DNA of 64,000 nt from Halovenus salina (GCF_026410925.1 NZ_CP112972.1:2542001-2606000); one strand, 5' to 3'. Positions 16,040 to 26,345 are shown, counted from the first letter of the stretch. The notes: generated by a model not told the origin, from the sequence alone. Translations and numbers: made by a program.

Positions 16040-17779
16040 CTACTCCCAGGTCACGCCGGGATTGGTGACGGCTCCGTTCGCAGCCGACCCGAAATCCCGG
16101 ACGTACTTCGCCAGCACGCCGGTCTCGTAGGCCGGCTCTGGGTCGTCGCGCTCGGCCAGCCGCCTGTCGAGTTCCGCTTCGCTGAGGTCGACCGACAGCT
16201 CACGGTCCGGGATATCGACGGTCACGGTGTCGCCGTCTTCGAGAGCTCCAATCGGCCCGCCGACGTATGCCTCGGGGGCGACGTGGCCGACCATCGGTCC
16301 CCGAGTCGCTCCCGAGAACCGCCCGTCGGTGAGCAAGGCCACATCATCCTCGTGACCCTGGCCGACGACGGCGGCAGTCACGCCGAGCATCTCGCGCATG
16401 CCGGGACCGCCTTGCGGTCCCTCGTTGCGGATGACGATGACGTCGCCCGACTCAATGTGTCCCTCCTGGACGTAGGCCATCGCGTCCTCCTCGCTCTCGA
16501 AGACGCGAGCGGGTCCCTCGTGGTGAAACGCCTCGTCGTCGCCGGTTACTTTCAGTACGCTTCCGTCGGGAGCGAGATTACCCGAGAGGATTTTGATTGC
16601 GCCCTCTGCCTGTTTTGGCTCCTCGGGTGTATACAGCCACTCTTCGTCGATTGTCTCCTCGGGCGGCAGCCGCCCCTCCGCTTCGAGGTGGGCGAGTTCT
16701 TCTGCAATCGTGCGGCCCGTGACCGTCATCGCGTCGCCGTGAATCAGGTCCCCGTTGAGCAGCCGACGGAGGACGACCGGCACGCCGCCGACCTCGTGGA
16801 GGTCGTTCATAACGTGTTCGCCGCCGGGCTGGAGGTCGGCAATTTTCGGCGTCTGGCGGCTAATCTCGTCGAACCGCTCTATCGAGAGCTCGATACCTGC
16901 TTCGGCGGCGAGTCCGAGCAGGTGGAGGACGCCGTTCGTCGAGCCGCCGACAGCGACCTGGAGCGCGATTGCGTTCTCGAAGGACTCCCGCGAGAGGAAG
17001 TCACTGGGCCGACGCTGACTCTCGATGATCTCGACGGCGAGTTCTCCGGCCCGGCGGGCAACCTCGTATCGTTGCTCGCTCTCGGCGGGTGGCGAGGCAC
17101 TCCCCAGCGGGGCGAAGCCGAGTGCCTCACTGACCGAAGCCATCGTGTTTGCGGTGAACATCCCGCCACAGGAGCCAGCACCGGGGCAGGCGTTGCGCTC
17201 CATCTCGTCGAGTTCTGCCTCGGACATCTCGCCCTGTGCGACCGCCCCGACCCCCTCGAAGACGTTCTGGACCGTGATTTCGCGACCCCCGTGTTCGCCG
17301 GGCATGATAGAGCCGCCGTAGAGAAAGACCGAGGGAAGGTCCGTCCGAATCGCTGCCATCAACATGCCGGGCAGATTCTTGTCACAGCCGGCGAGCGTCA
17401 CGAGACCGTCGAGACGCTCGCCGAAGGCGACCAATTCGACGGAGTCGGCAATTATCTCTCGGGAGATCAGCGACGCCCGCATCCCCTCGGTCCCCATTGA
17501 AATCGCATCGGAGATAGTGATGGTGCCAAACTCGATTGGCATCCCGCCAGCGTCGTCGACGCCCTCGTAGGCACTGTCTGCGACGTCATCGAGGTGGACG
17601 TTACACGGCGTGATGTCGGCGGCCGGGTTAGCGACCCCGACCATCGGTGAGGAGAGGTCGTCGTCGTCGTACCCCATTGCCCGGAACATTGCCCGGTGTG
17701 GGGCGCGTTCGGTCCCCTCCGTCACCTCGTTGCTTGGTAGCTCTGAGTCTTTCCTACGGGAGGCTGGTTGCTCACTCAT
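16040..17779 (-). CDS. ilvD: Dihydroxy-acid dehydratase
   Basis: The 579-residue enzyme starts at ATG 17779 ([18 protein letters not shown]); upstream in-frame codons are not conserved. Cluster ligands are visible in PCNVHLDD near residue 60, [11 protein letters not shown] near residue 131 and [16 protein letters not shown] near residue 202. It converts dihydroxy-isovalerate and dihydroxy-methylvalerate to the 2-oxo acids of valine and isoleucine, using an Fe-S cluster. It is divergent from leuA, and the 106-base gap carries AT-rich promoter sequences for both directions. Confidence 0.95.
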   Translation of the reverse strand: MSEQPASRRKDSELPSNEVTEGTERAPHRAMFRAMGYDDDDLSSPMVGVANPAADITPCNVHLDDVADSAYEGVDDAGGMPIEFGTITISDAISMGTEGMRASLISREIIADSVELVAFGERLDGLVTLAGCDKNLPGMLMAAIRTDLPSVFLYGGSIMPGEHGGREITVQNVFEGVGAVAQGEMSEAELDEMERNACPGAGSCGGMFTANTMASVSEALGFAPLGSASPPAESEQRYEVARRAGELAVEIIESQRRPSDFLSRESFENAIALQVAVGGSTNGVLHLLGLAAEAGIELSIERFDEISRQTPKIADLQPGGEHVMNDLHEVGGVPVVLRRLLNGDLIHGDAMTVTGRTIAEELAHLEAEGRLPPEETIDEEWLYTPEEPKQAEGAIKILSGNLAPDGSVLKVTGDDEAFHHEGPARVFESEEDAMAYVQEGHIESGDVIVIRNEGPQGGPGMREMLGVTAAVVGQGHEDDVALLTDGRFSGATRGPMVGHVAPEAYVGGPIGALEDGDTVTVDIPDRELSVDLSEAELDRRLAERDDPEPAYETGVLAKYVRDFGSAANGAVTNPGVTWE

Positions 17780-17858
17780 TGGCTTCCCGTTGTCCCCGGG
17801 AAACTTAATGGGTTGGGCGATTCGACGTATGTTAGTATATATCATTATAGGGACAGAG

Positions 17859-17866
17859 TTATATAC
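17859..17866 (+). promoter_or_regulatory. TATA box of leuA
   Basis: TTATATAC centred about 25-27 bases before ATG 17886 predicts transcription starting at or next to that codon, so the leuA message should be leaderless from 17886 or 17892. This supports those codons as the start even though the frame then breaks. Confidence 0.6.
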
Positions 17867-17885
17867 CTCCCCCTCACCCGTACAG

Positions 17886-19107
17886 ATGAACATGGCTTAC
17901 AACGAGGATACGTCGGGCACCCCGGCGGATCGAGTTCTTCCAGGGGACAACTAGTTCCCCCGACCAGAACGTACGAATTTTTGACACCACGCTGCGCGAC
18001 GGCGAGCAGACGCCACGGGCTTCGTTCTCGTACGACGACAAACGCGAGATAGCGGCGCAACTTGACGAGATGGGGACTCACGTCATCGAGGCAGGGTTCC
18101 CGGTCAACAGCGACGACGAGTTCGAGGCGGTCCGTGACATCGCCGCGGCAAGTTCGAGTACGGTCTGTGGGCTTGCGCGCGTCGTGGAAGCTGACATCGA
18201 AGCGGCCCTCGACAGCGGCGTCGACATGGTCCACGTGTTCGTGTCGACCAGCGACGTCCAGCTTGAGGATTCGATGCACGCAACAAGAACAGAAGCGAAA
18301 CAACGTGCTGTCGACGCAGTACGGCGAGTCGTCGAGGCCGGTGCCGAGTGTATGTTCTCGCCGATGGACGCCACCCGAACTGACGAGGCGTTCCTGTTCG
18401 AGGTGGTTGAGGCGGCCGCCGGGGCCGGCGCGGACTGGATAAACGTCCCGGACACCTGTGGCGTTGGCACTCCTGAGCGGTTCCAGGAGCTCGTGGCCGA
18501 GGTTGTCGAACACAGCGGCGACGCCCGAGTGGATGTACACACCCACGACGACTTTGGAATGGCAACGCCGAATGCCCTCGCGGGCGTTCGTGGCGGTGCG
18601 AACCAGGCCCAGGTCTCGGTCAACGGCATTGGCGAGCGGGCCGGCAACGCGGCCTACGAGGAGGTCGTCATGGGCCTCGAATCGCTGTACGACATCGACA
18701 CTGGTATCGACACCACGCAGATTGCTGCGCTGTCCCAGACCGTCGAACAGCGGTCGGCGGTACCGGTGCCGGGCAACAAGCCTGTTGTCGGTGACAACGC
18801 CTTCGCTCACGAGAGCGGCATCCACGCCGCGGGCGTCATCGAGAACAGCGAGACGTTCGAGCCCGGCGTGATGACCCCCGAGATGGTCGGCGCGGACCGG
18901 GAGTTTGTCCTCGGGAAACACACTGGGACCCACTCGGTACGCAAGCGACTCGAAGAGGTCGGCTTCGACCCCACAGATGAGGAGGTCCAGACGGTGACAC
19001 AACGAGTCAAAGAGAGCGGCGTTACCGCCGGTCACGTCACCGCTACCGACCTGACCGAGTTCGCCCGCGAAGCCGGTGTCGCCCGGCACGAGGAGGTCCA
19101 GGCCTGA
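17886..19107 (+). CDS. leuA: 2-isopropylmalate/citramalate synthase family protein with apparent N-terminal frameshift
   Basis: The HMGL-like TIM barrel is clear: [20 protein letters not shown], then [17 protein letters not shown] and [12 protein letters not shown]. The N-terminal motif is read in a frame that has no ATG, GTG or TTG after a TGA at 17887. The promoter-proximal ATG codons 17886 and 17892 are one frame off and stop at a TAG at 17952. Removing one C from the run at 17920-17923 would join them into [12 protein letters not shown], a family-like N-terminus, and give about 404 residues. The enzyme condenses acetyl-CoA with a 2-oxo acid. No C-terminal LeuA regulatory domain is present. 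A short version from ATG 18070 would lack the active-site motif. Confidence 0.85.
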
Positions 19108-19219
19108 GCAGATGTCCCGGCCGAGTGCTAGCGACAGCCGCCAACAGTGGCTGTCTGACCCGACCACGGATGCCCGCCACGACCAGCGGCGCAGCCAGTC
19201 GGGAAAGGCACCCCGAAAG

Positions 19220-19228
19220 AAATATATA
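19220..19228 (+). promoter_or_regulatory. TATA box of the ilv leader and ilvB operon
   Basis: AAATATATA ends 26 bases before ATG 19254, the usual spacing for a leaderless haloarchaeal transcript. This predicts that the operon message begins at the small leader reading frame rather than at ilvB, which starts 146 bases further down. Confidence 0.65.
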
Positions 19229-19253
19229 CGACGGCGAAACGAGAGTTGTAGTA

Positions 19254-19331
19254 ATGGAACAGCACGCTGGCACCCAGTCATTTGTCGTCGCCAGCGGCAT
19301 CGCATTCCTCGGCATTATTGTAGGGGCCTGA
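19254..19331 (+). CDS. Candidate branched-chain-rich leader peptide of the ilvB operon
   Basis: The 25-codon frame encodes MEQHAGTQSFVVASGIAFLG followed by IIVGA. Seven residues are Val, Ile or Leu, concentrated in the second half. The run ATT ATT GTA uses AT-ending codons that look uncommon in this GC-rich window. The stop TGA (19329-19331) falls in the loop of a 9-bp hairpin whose 5' arm begins inside the GTA codon. A leaderless promoter precedes it and ilvB follows 68 bases later. I infer a translation-dependent regulatory leader. It could alternatively be a small membrane peptide. Confidence 0.65.
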   Translation: MEQHAGTQSFVVASGIAFLGIIVGA

Positions 19332-19340
19332 GCCCCTACA
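19319..19340 (+). promoter_or_regulatory. Hairpin overlapping the leader stop codon, candidate attenuator
   Basis: TGTAGGGGC (19319-19327) pairs with GCCCCTACA (19332-19340) around a CTGA loop, a 9-bp stem with five consecutive G-C pairs. It is followed by the pyrimidine-rich CTCTCCTTTCC but no true T-run. A ribosome paused on the Ile-Ile-Val codons would cover the 5' arm. The structure could act by stopping transcription or by masking downstream sequence. Confidence 0.6.
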
Positions 19341-19399
19341 CTACACTCTCCTTTCCGACCCCGACTGCATCGCCACCGACTAGCAGCCAACGGACATCC

Positions 19400-21193
19400 A
19401 TGGACAGGACAGCACAGCAGCAACCACCGACACAGACAGCACAGCACGACGCCTCGGAGGGAGACGAATCTGCGGAGGCTCCCGATTCCAACGGCGTCGA
19501 AACAGGCGCGGACGCAGTGGCGAAGGCACTGGAAGCCGCCGGCGTTGAACACCTCTTTGGCGTCCAGGGCGGGGCGATAATGCCCGTCTACGACGCGCTG
19601 TACGACCACGATGACCTGGACCACATCACGATGGCCCACGAGCAGGGAGCGGCTCACGCCGCCGACGCCTACGGCATTGTCACCGGCGAGCCGGGTGTCT
19701 GCCTCGCCACCTCGGGGCCGGGCGCGACGAACCTCGTCACCGGGATCGCGGACGCGAGCATGGACTCGGACCCAGTGCTCGCACTGACAGGTCAGGTCCC
19801 GACGGATTTCGTCGGCAGCGACGCCTTCCAGGAGACGGATACAACCGGCGTCACACAGCCGATCACGAAACACAACAGCTTCGCCCAGGACCCAGATACA
19901 GTCGGCGACGCCGTGGGGACGGCGTGGGCGCTGGCAAACGACGGCCGCCAGGGGCCGACGCTCGTCGACCTTCCCAAGGATGTCTCGCTCGGCGAGACAG
20001 CGAGCGAACCAGACAGCCCGGAGACACCGGACACCTACAGTCCGCCAGCCGAGGCAGACGAGGTTGTCGTCGAAGCCGCCGCGGAGGCGTTCGAAGACGC
20101 ACAGCGGCCGGTAATTCTCGCTGGCGGCGGCGTTATCAAAGGCGAGGCCTGTGACCGACTCAGGAGTTTCGCCCGCGAGTACGAGGTCCCAGTTGTTACG
20201 ACGATGCCCGGACTGGGGTCGTTCCCCGAAGACGATCCGCTGTCGATGGAGATGGCCGGCATGCACGGCACCGGGTACGCGAACCTCGCGCTGGCAAACT
20301 GTGATTTCCTGCTGGGCGTCGGCACGCGGTTCGACGACCGGCTGACCGGCGGCGTCGAGACGTTCGCGCCAGATGCTGAGGTCGCACACGTCGACATCGA
20401 CCCCGCCGAGATGAGCAAAAACATCTTCGCGGACTACCCGCTAGTGGGCGACGCGACGCAGGTGCTCGACCAGTTCGACGACGCGGTCGAGGATGGCCCC
20501 GACCCGACGGCGTGGCACGAGACCTGCCAGGCGTGGGTCGAAACGTATCGGCTCGATTACGAGATGCCGGACGAGGACCCACTCAAGCCCGAGTACGTCG
20601 TCGAGACGGCCGACGCGGTGACGCCGGAGGATACAATCGTTACGACAGGCGTGGGCCAACACCAGATGTGGGCCTGCCTGTTCTGGGAGTACACCGAACC
20701 CCGGACCTGGGTGTCGAGTCACGGCCTGGGGACAATGGGGTACGGCCTGCCGGCTGCCATCGGTGCAAAAGTCGCCGCCCCAGACAAAGAGGTCGTCTGT
20801 TTCGAGGGCGACGGCTCTCTGTTGATGACGATCCAGTCACTGTCGGTGGCGGTTCGCGAGAACCTCGATATCACCGTCGTCGTCCTGAACAACGAGGCGA
20901 TCGGGATGGTCCGACAGTGGCAGGACGGCTTCTTCGAGGGCCGACACATGGCCTCGAAGTACGGCTGGGTCCCCGAGTTCGACACGCTCGCCGAGGCCTT
21001 CGGCGCTCGTGGGTTCTCGCTCGATGATGCCGACGATGCCGAGGCGACGCTCACAGCGGCCAGCGAGTACGACGGCCCGGCAGTCGTCGACGCCCACATC
21101 GACCCCGACGAGAACGTCTACCCGATGGTTCCAAGCGGGGGCGACAACGCCCGGTTTGCGCTGAACGAGACACAGCTGGAGGGGCTCCAATGA
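19400..21193 (+). CDS. ilvB: Acetolactate synthase large subunit
   Basis: The 597-residue protein starts at ATG 19400; the first 40 residues are a variable acidic extension. The catalytic Glu is in MAHEQGAAHAADAYG near residue 80, and the TPP/Mg motif runs from GDGSLLMTIQSLSVAV to VVVLNNEAIGMV near residues 470-500. The central FAD-binding domain is present, with GVGTRFDDRLTGG. It makes acetolactate or acetohydroxybutyrate from pyruvate with TPP and FAD. It overlaps ilvN by four bases and follows the candidate leader peptide, which may control it. Confidence 0.96.
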   Translation: MDRTAQQQPPTQTAQHDASEGDESAEAPDSNGVETGADAVAKALEAAGVEHLFGVQGGAIMPVYDALYDHDDLDHITMAHEQGAAHAADAYGIVTGEPGVCLATSGPGATNLVTGIADASMDSDPVLALTGQVPTDFVGSDAFQETDTTGVTQPITKHNSFAQDPDTVGDAVGTAWALANDGRQGPTLVDLPKDVSLGETASEPDSPETPDTYSPPAEADEVVVEAAAEAFEDAQRPVILAGGGVIKGEACDRLRSFAREYEVPVVTTMPGLGSFPEDDPLSMEMAGMHGTGYANLALANCDFLLGVGTRFDDRLTGGVETFAPDAEVAHVDIDPAEMSKNIFADYPLVGDATQVLDQFDDAVEDGPDPTAWHETCQAWVETYRLDYEMPDEDPLKPEYVVETADAVTPEDTIVTTGVGQHQMWACLFWEYTEPRTWVSSHGLGTMGYGLPAAIGAKVAAPDKEVVCFEGDGSLLMTIQSLSVAVRENLDITVVVLNNEAIGMVRQWQDGFFEGRHMASKYGWVPEFDTLAEAFGARGFSLDDADDAEATLTAASEYDGPAVVDAHIDPDENVYPMVPSGGDNARFALNETQLEGLQ

Positions 21194-21846
21194 GCCGCGG
21201 TGAGTTGCCCGGCGAGCCACCGGAGACCCGCCAGACACCAGACGGCGAGCGAACCGACCAGGGCATCGCCGTCGAGAATGCCGACCGGCAGACAGACACG
21301 ACCCAGCGGGCCGTGCTGTCGGCGCTGGTCAAACACGAACCTGGCGTCCTCGCCGAGGTGTCAGGATTGTTCAGCCGCCGCCAGTACAACATCGAGTCCC
21401 TGACTGTCGGAGAGACGATCGACGACCGACTCGCCAGGATGACCATCGTCGTCGAGGAGAGTCGCCCGAACATCGACCAGGTCAAAAAACAGCTCGAAAA
21501 GCGGATTCCGGTCATCTCGGTGCGCGAACTCGAAGACGCTGTCCAGCGTGAGCTGGTCATCGTCAAAGTCGACGGCGACAGCCCCGATCAGGTCAACGCA
21601 ATCACCGAGATGTACGACGGCCAGACGCTTGACGCCGGACCACGCTCGATCACGGTCGAAATCACGGGCGACGAACAGCGTATCGACGCAGCAATCGACG
21701 CCTACCGCCAGTTCGGCATCCGGGAGCTCACCCGCACCGGCTACGCCGCCCTGGCGCGTGGCGAGGAACCCACAGCACAGGTCACGGAACCGAACCAGGC
21801 GCCAACAGAAGCCCAGGTCAAAACGGAGACAATCGCAGATGACTGA
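21190..21846 (+). CDS. ilvN: Acetolactate synthase small regulatory subunit
   Basis: The 218-residue protein has an ACT domain at about residues 38-112 ([20 protein letters not shown], then YNIESLTVG) and the ALS small-subunit C-terminal domain to residue 190. It binds the large subunit, raises its activity and confers valine feedback inhibition in known systems. A Gly/Pro/Thr-rich N-terminal extension of 35 residues and a Gln/Thr-rich tail are extra compared with bacterial IlvH. It starts inside the ilvB stop (ATGA) and overlaps ilvC by eight bases. Confidence 0.95.
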   Translation: MSRGELPGEPPETRQTPDGERTDQGIAVENADRQTDTTQRAVLSALVKHEPGVLAEVSGLFSRRQYNIESLTVGETIDDRLARMTIVVEESRPNIDQVKKQLEKRIPVISVRELEDAVQRELVIVKVDGDSPDQVNAITEMYDGQTLDAGPRSITVEITGDEQRIDAAIDAYRQFGIRELTRTGYAALARGEEPTAQVTEPNQAPTEAQVKTETIADD

Positions 21847-22843
21847 AATATACACCGACAGCGACACAGAGCGCGCACAGCTTTCGAACAAGACGGTTGC
21901 AGTACTCGGCTACGGCAGCCAGGGCCACGCCCACGCACAGAATCTCGACGACAGCGGCATCGACGTGGTCGTCGGCCTGCGACCCGGCTCGCGGTCCCGC
22001 GAACACGCACAGGACGATGGGCTCCGCGTAGCAACGCCCAGCGAGGCAGCCGCCGAGGCCGACATCGTTGTCATGCTAATCCCCGACACGGTACAGCCGT
22101 CGGTCTACGAGACGATTGCCTCCGAACTCGACCCCGGCGACACGCTCCAGTTCGCTCACGGGTTCAACATCCACTACGGCCAGATTGAGCCACCCGAGGA
22201 TGTCGACGTGACGATGGTCGCGCCGAAGGGCCCTGGCCATCTGGTCCGGCGGACCTACGAGCGCGGCGAAGGCACGCCCGGTCTGTTCGCGGTCTATCAA
22301 GACGCGACCGGCGAGGCGAGTTCCGAAGCACTCGCATACGCAGGCGCAATCGGCTGTACCCGTGCCGGCGTCATCGAGACGACCTTCCGCGAGGAGACAG
22401 AGACGGACCTCTTCGGGGAGCAGGCGGTGCTCTGTGGCGGCGTCACCGACCTCATCAAGGCAGGGTACGAGACGCTCGTCGACGCCGGCTACTCTTCGGA
22501 GATGGCCTACTTTGAGTGCCTGAACGAGCTGAAGCTCATCGTCGACCTGCTGTACGAGGGAGGCCACACCGAGATGTGGAACTCAGTCTCGGACACCGCA
22601 GAGTACGGCGGCCTGACCCGGGGCGAGGACGTTGTTGACAGAGAGGCGATGGAGGCGATTCTCGACGGCGTCCAGTCCGGCGAGTTCGCCCGCGAGTGGA
22701 TCGCCGAGAACCAGGCCAGCAGACCGGCCTACAGACAGCACAGACGTGCCGAACAGAACCACGAGATAGAGGAGGTCGGCGACCGCCTGCGCGAGTTGTT
22801 CGCCTGGAGCGAACAGGCAGAGCCGGCACCGGCTGACGACTGA
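21839..22843 (+). CDS. ilvC: Ketol-acid reductoisomerase, class I
   Basis: This 334-residue enzyme has the NADPH-binding [13 protein letters not shown] near residue 25, the phosphate-contact loop [12 protein letters not shown], and the class I C-terminal knotted domain (residues about 185-330) with ETFREET-like [15 protein letters not shown] and SDTAEYGG. It isomerises and reduces acetolactate and acetohydroxybutyrate. It starts within the end of ilvN, so translational coupling is likely. A length below 350 confirms the short class I form. Confidence 0.96.
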   Translation: MTEIYTDSDTERAQLSNKTVAVLGYGSQGHAHAQNLDDSGIDVVVGLRPGSRSREHAQDDGLRVATPSEAAAEADIVVMLIPDTVQPSVYETIASELDPGDTLQFAHGFNIHYGQIEPPEDVDVTMVAPKGPGHLVRRTYERGEGTPGLFAVYQDATGEASSEALAYAGAIGCTRAGVIETTFREETETDLFGEQAVLCGGVTDLIKAGYETLVDAGYSSEMAYFECLNELKLIVDLLYEGGHTEMWNSVSDTAEYGGLTRGEDVVDREAMEAILDGVQSGEFAREWIAENQASRPAYRQHRRAEQNHEIEEVGDRLRELFAWSEQAEPAPADD

Positions 22844-22875
22844 CCAACACGACGACCACAGAGACACCGACACCA

Positions 22876-23157
22876 ATGACAGACACTAACGACACCACCG
22901 AGAGCGACACAGCGCAGAAACCGACCCGAGACGACGGCCAGCCGATGAAGATGCGAGAGATGGACCACGCCCCACCGGTCGAGGGGACACGCCGGGTCTT
23001 CGAGCGAGCAAACGAGGGGAAGACAGCCCGTCCAGACGGCGGCACGGAGACAACTGAAGACGACGAGTTCAACCAAAAGATGAAAGAGATGGACCACACA
23101 CCGCCGGTCGACGGTCCAAACCGGACCTTCGAGCGCGGCGCAGACGTAGACAAATGA
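22876..23157 (+). CDS. Small protein with an internal repeat inside the ilv-leu operon
   Basis: The 93-residue hydrophilic protein contains a duplicated 20-residue unit at residues 26-45 and 69-88. The shared pattern is M-R/K-E-M-D-H-A/T-P-P-V-E/D-G, then R..FER. The rest is Thr, Asp and Glu-rich and probably disordered. It lies between ilvC and leuC, 32 bases after the former and overlapping the latter by ATGA, so it is certainly cotranscribed. I do not know the family. The position suggests a role with the branched-chain enzymes, for example as an adaptor, but this is inference. Confidence 0.75.
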   Translation: MTDTNDTTESDTAQKPTRDDGQPMKMREMDHAPPVEGTRRVFERANEGKTARPDGGTETTEDDEFNQKMKEMDHTPPVDGPNRTFERGADVDK

Positions 23158-24599
23158 GCGAGGGGACGCTGTACGACAAGGTCTGGGACGCCCACCGGGT
23201 GACGACTCTTCCCAACGGACAAGACCAGCTGTTTGTCGGACTCCATCTCATCCACGAGGTGACGAGCCCGCAGGCGTTCTCGATGCTCGACGAGCGCGAG
23301 ATGGAGGTCGCCCGGCCGGAGCTGACACTCGGCACCGTCGACCACATCGTTCCGACTGACGACCGGACCCGTCCCTACGAGGACGAGGCGGCCGAGGAGA
23401 TGATGCAGTCTCTGGAGCGAAACGCCGCCGACGCCGATATCGAACTGCTGGACCCGACGACGGGTGACCAGGGTATCGTCCACGTCGTCGGACCCGAACA
23501 GGGGCTCACCCAGCCTGGCAAGACCATCGTCTGTGGCGACTCGCACACCGCGACACACGGTGCCTTCGGCGCGCTCGCCTTTGGTATCGGTACCTCCCAG
23601 ATTCGGGACGTGCTCGCGACCGGGACCGTGGCGATGGAAAAAAAGGCCGTCCGGAAAATCGAGGTGACGGGGGAACTCGGCGAGGCTGTCACCGCGAAAG
23701 ACGTTATCCTGGAGATTATCCGCCGGCTCGGCACCGACGGCGGTGTCGGCTACGTCTACGAGTATGCCGGCGAGGCAATCGAGGCGTTGGACATGGCCGG
23801 CCGGATGAGCCTCTGTAACATGTCAATCGAGGGTGGCGCTCGGGCGGGCTACGTCAACCCCGACGAGACGACCTACGAGTGGCTCGAATCGACCGATTAC
23901 TTCGCGGAGAATCACGCCGAGTTCGAGGAGCTCCGTCCCTACTGGGAGTCGATTCGGAGCGACGACGACGCCGACTACGACGACGTGGTCACGGTCGACG
24001 GGACGGCTCTGGAGCCGGTGGTGACCTGGGGGACGACCCCCGAGCAGGGTGTCGGTATCACCGAACCGGTTCCGGAGCCGTCGACGCTGCCCGCGGACAA
24101 ACGACAGCGGGCGCGGGACGCACAGGAACACATGAGCGTCGAGCCAGGCGAGACGATGGAAGGGTATCCTGTTGACGTGGCCTTCCTGGGGTCGTGTACC
24201 AACGCCCGACTCCCCGACCTCCGGCGTGGGGCTCGCGTCCTCGACGGCCGAACGGTTCACGAGGACGTGCGCGCGCTCGTAGTGCCCGGGAGCCAGCGCG
24301 TCAGCGCCGCCGCCGAAGCCGAGGGACTCCGCGAGACGTTCACCGAGGCTGGCTTCGAGTGGCGCGAACCCGGTTGCTCGATGTGTCTCGCGATGAACGA
24401 CGACCAGCTGGTCGGCGACGAGGTTTGTGCCTCCTCGTCGAACCGGAACTTCGTTGGCCGACAGGGGAGTTCGACTGGCCGAACCGTCCTGATGAACCCC
24501 TCGATGGTCGCCGCGGCCGCGGTCACGGGCGAGGTGACCGACGTGCGCGACCTGCCGCCGACGGGAACGCCGGGTTCACAGCCGGGGGTGTCGGTATGA
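23154..24599 (+). CDS. leuC: 3-isopropylmalate dehydratase large subunit
   Basis: The 481-residue aconitase-family protein carries [18 protein letters not shown] near residue 120 (first cluster Cys), [13 protein letters not shown] near residue 343 and [14 protein letters not shown] near residue 403 (second and third Cys). With LeuD it isomerises 2-isopropylmalate to 3-isopropylmalate. It starts in an ATGA overlap with the small repeat protein and overlaps leuD by four bases. Confidence 0.96.
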   Translation: MSEGTLYDKVWDAHRVTTLPNGQDQLFVGLHLIHEVTSPQAFSMLDEREMEVARPELTLGTVDHIVPTDDRTRPYEDEAAEEMMQSLERNAADADIELLDPTTGDQGIVHVVGPEQGLTQPGKTIVCGDSHTATHGAFGALAFGIGTSQIRDVLATGTVAMEKKAVRKIEVTGELGEAVTAKDVILEIIRRLGTDGGVGYVYEYAGEAIEALDMAGRMSLCNMSIEGGARAGYVNPDETTYEWLESTDYFAENHAEFEELRPYWESIRSDDDADYDDVVTVDGTALEPVVTWGTTPEQGVGITEPVPEPSTLPADKRQRARDAQEHMSVEPGETMEGYPVDVAFLGSCTNARLPDLRRGARVLDGRTVHEDVRALVVPGSQRVSAAAEAEGLRETFTEAGFEWREPGCSMCLAMNDDQLVGDEVCASSSNRNFVGRQGSSTGRTVLMNPSMVAAAAVTGEVTDVRDLPPTGTPGSQPGVSV

Positions 24600-25219
24600 G
24601 CGAGGGCGTCTCGGTGCCGTCGGTGAGCACCGTCTCGGGGGCCGCTGTCCCGATACGGGGGAACGATATCGACACCGACCAGATCATTCCGGCCCGGTTC
24701 CTGAAGGTCGTCACATTCGAGGGGTTGGGCCAGTTCGCCTTCTTCGATCAGCGCTACGACGAGAACGACGAGCCGACCGACCACCCGATGAATCAGTCCC
24801 GTCACGAGGACGCGACGGTGCTTGTGGTCAACGCCAACTTCGGCTGTGGCTCCTCGCGGGAACACGCGCCACAGGCGCTGATGCGCTGGGGTATCGACGC
24901 TATCGTCGGCGAGAGCTTCGCGGAAATCTTCGCAGGGAACTGCCTCTCGCTAGGGATTCCGACCGTGACGGCCAGTTCAGACGAAATCGAAGCACTGCAG
25001 GACTGGGTCGATGCGAATCCAGACGGCGAGGTGACAGTCGACGTGGAGGGCGAAACGGTGACCTACGGGTCGACGACCGTCGAGGCCGGCGTCGACGAGG
25101 GCCAGCGGACGGCACTGGTCGACGGGATCTGGGATACGACCGCACTCATGCGCTCGAACGAGGCGGCAATCGAGGCGACTGCCGCAGAGTTACCCTACGT
25201 CGACGGAGGTCAGTCGTGA
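24596..25219 (+). CDS. leuD: 3-isopropylmalate dehydratase small subunit
   Basis: The 207-residue protein has the swivel-domain motifs [16 protein letters not shown] near residue 22 and [15 protein letters not shown] near residue 80. It forms the LeuCD enzyme of leucine synthesis. The start ATG 24596 overlaps the leuC stop, and its own stop overlaps the GTG of leuB. Its length near 200 residues and the long helical C-terminus are typical of the bacterial-type subunit rather than the shorter archaeal homoaconitase type. Confidence 0.95.
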   Translation: MSEGVSVPSVSTVSGAAVPIRGNDIDTDQIIPARFLKVVTFEGLGQFAFFDQRYDENDEPTDHPMNQSRHEDATVLVVNANFGCGSSREHAPQALMRWGIDAIVGESFAEIFAGNCLSLGIPTVTASSDEIEALQDWVDANPDGEVTVDVEGETVTYGSTTVEAGVDEGQRTALVDGIWDTTALMRSNEAAIEATAAELPYVDGGQS

Positions 25220-26199
25220 CCCACGAGGTCGCGGTGGTCCCCGGAGACGGTATCGGCCGAGAGGTCGTCCCCGCTGCTGTCGACGTGTTGGCGACAGTCG
25301 ACGCGCCGATAGAGTTCGTTCACGCCGAGGCTGGCGACGAGACGAAAGCCGAACAGGGCGTCGCGTTGCCCGAGGAGACCCGCGAGACTGTCGCCGACGC
25401 GGACGCGACGCTCTTTGGCGCGGCCGGCGAGACCGCAGCCGACGTGATACTGCCGCTTCGCTCGGTTGTCGGCTCGTATGCGAACGTCCGTCCGGTGTGT
25501 GCCTACCCTGGCACGGACGCCCGCGCGCCCGAAACGGATCTAGTCTTCGTCCGCGAGAACACGGAGGGTGTCTACTCGGGTATCGAGAGCGAACTTACGG
25601 ACGGGGTACGAACCTTGACTCGCGTCGTGACCGCAGCGGCATCCAAGGCCATCGCCGACTTCGGCTTCGAGTACGCCGATACCAACGGCTACGAGCAGGT
25701 CACGGTCGCCCACAAGGCAAACGTGATGCGCGAGACCGACGGCCTCTTCCTCGATATCGTCGAGGATGTCGCCGAGCAACGCGGAGCCGCCTACGACACC
25801 GCACTCATGGACGCACTGGCGATGGAACTGGTCATGCAGCCAGAGGCCTACGGCGTGGTCATCTGCCCGAACCTCGCCGGTGACGTCCTCTCGGACCTGG
25901 CGGCTGGGCTCGTCGGCGGCCTTGGACTGCTCCCCTCGGCCAACATCGGCGACGAGAACGCCCTCTTCGAGCCAGTCCACGGGACCGCACCCACCATCGC
26001 CGGCGACGGCGTCGCCAACCCCGCGGCGACAATCCTCTCGGCTGCCCTCCTCCTCGAACATATCGGCTACGAGAGTGACGCCCAGCGGGTCCGTGAGGCT
26101 GTCGAGGGTGTCCTCGCCGAGGGGCCGCGGACACCGGACCTCGGCGGCACTGCCTCGACTGCCATGGTCCGGGATGCAGTCGTCGACCGCCTTTCCTGA
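25216..26199 (+). CDS. leuB: 3-isopropylmalate dehydrogenase
   Basis: The 327-residue protein starts with GTG 25216, overlapping leuD. Family motifs are [12 protein letters not shown] at the N-terminus, the substrate-binding [12 protein letters not shown] near residue 115, HKANVM near residue 165, and the metal-binding [14 protein letters not shown] near residue 222. It oxidises and decarboxylates 3-isopropylmalate with NAD. It is the last gene of the operon. Isocitrate or tartrate dehydrogenase relatives are less likely given the context. Confidence 0.94.
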   Translation: MTHEVAVVPGDGIGREVVPAAVDVLATVDAPIEFVHAEAGDETKAEQGVALPEETRETVADADATLFGAAGETAADVILPLRSVVGSYANVRPVCAYPGTDARAPETDLVFVRENTEGVYSGIESELTDGVRTLTRVVTAAASKAIADFGFEYADTNGYEQVTVAHKANVMRETDGLFLDIVEDVAEQRGAAYDTALMDALAMELVMQPEAYGVVICPNLAGDVLSDLAAGLVGGLGLLPSANIGDENALFEPVHGTAPTIAGDGVANPAATILSAALLLEHIGYESDAQRVREAVEGVLAEGPRTPDLGGTASTAMVRDAVVDRLS

Positions 26200-26324
26200 T
26201 ACTATCAGTTTGACGCCCAGTGTCGGACTGACTTCCCAGAGAACTGATATAGGTATCCTGGTAGGGCTGTTCACTGGCCCACGAAAACGACGCTGGCTTT
26301 GGATGCGGAGTAGGACTTATACTA

Positions 26325-26344
26325 CTGTAATGCATGTAATACAG
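26325..26344. promoter_or_regulatory. Imperfect palindrome before vapB, probable autoregulatory operator
   Basis: CTGTAATGCATGTAATACAG is an inverted repeat matching at 16 of 20 positions. It lies between the TATA-like ACTTATAC (26315-26322) and ATG 26346, where binding of the antitoxin or of the toxin-antitoxin complex would block transcription, as known for other VapBC loci. Confidence 0.5.
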
Positions 26345-26345
26345 C

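Noticed and set aside
16283-17500. 405-residue open frame antisense to ilvD
   Set aside because: No family resemblance, and the minus strand is clearly dihydroxy-acid dehydratase.
17886-17954. Short frame [20 protein letters not shown] before leuA as a leader peptide
   Set aside because: It has no run of Leu, Val or Ile and no following start codon for leuA, so a frameshifted N-terminus explains it better.
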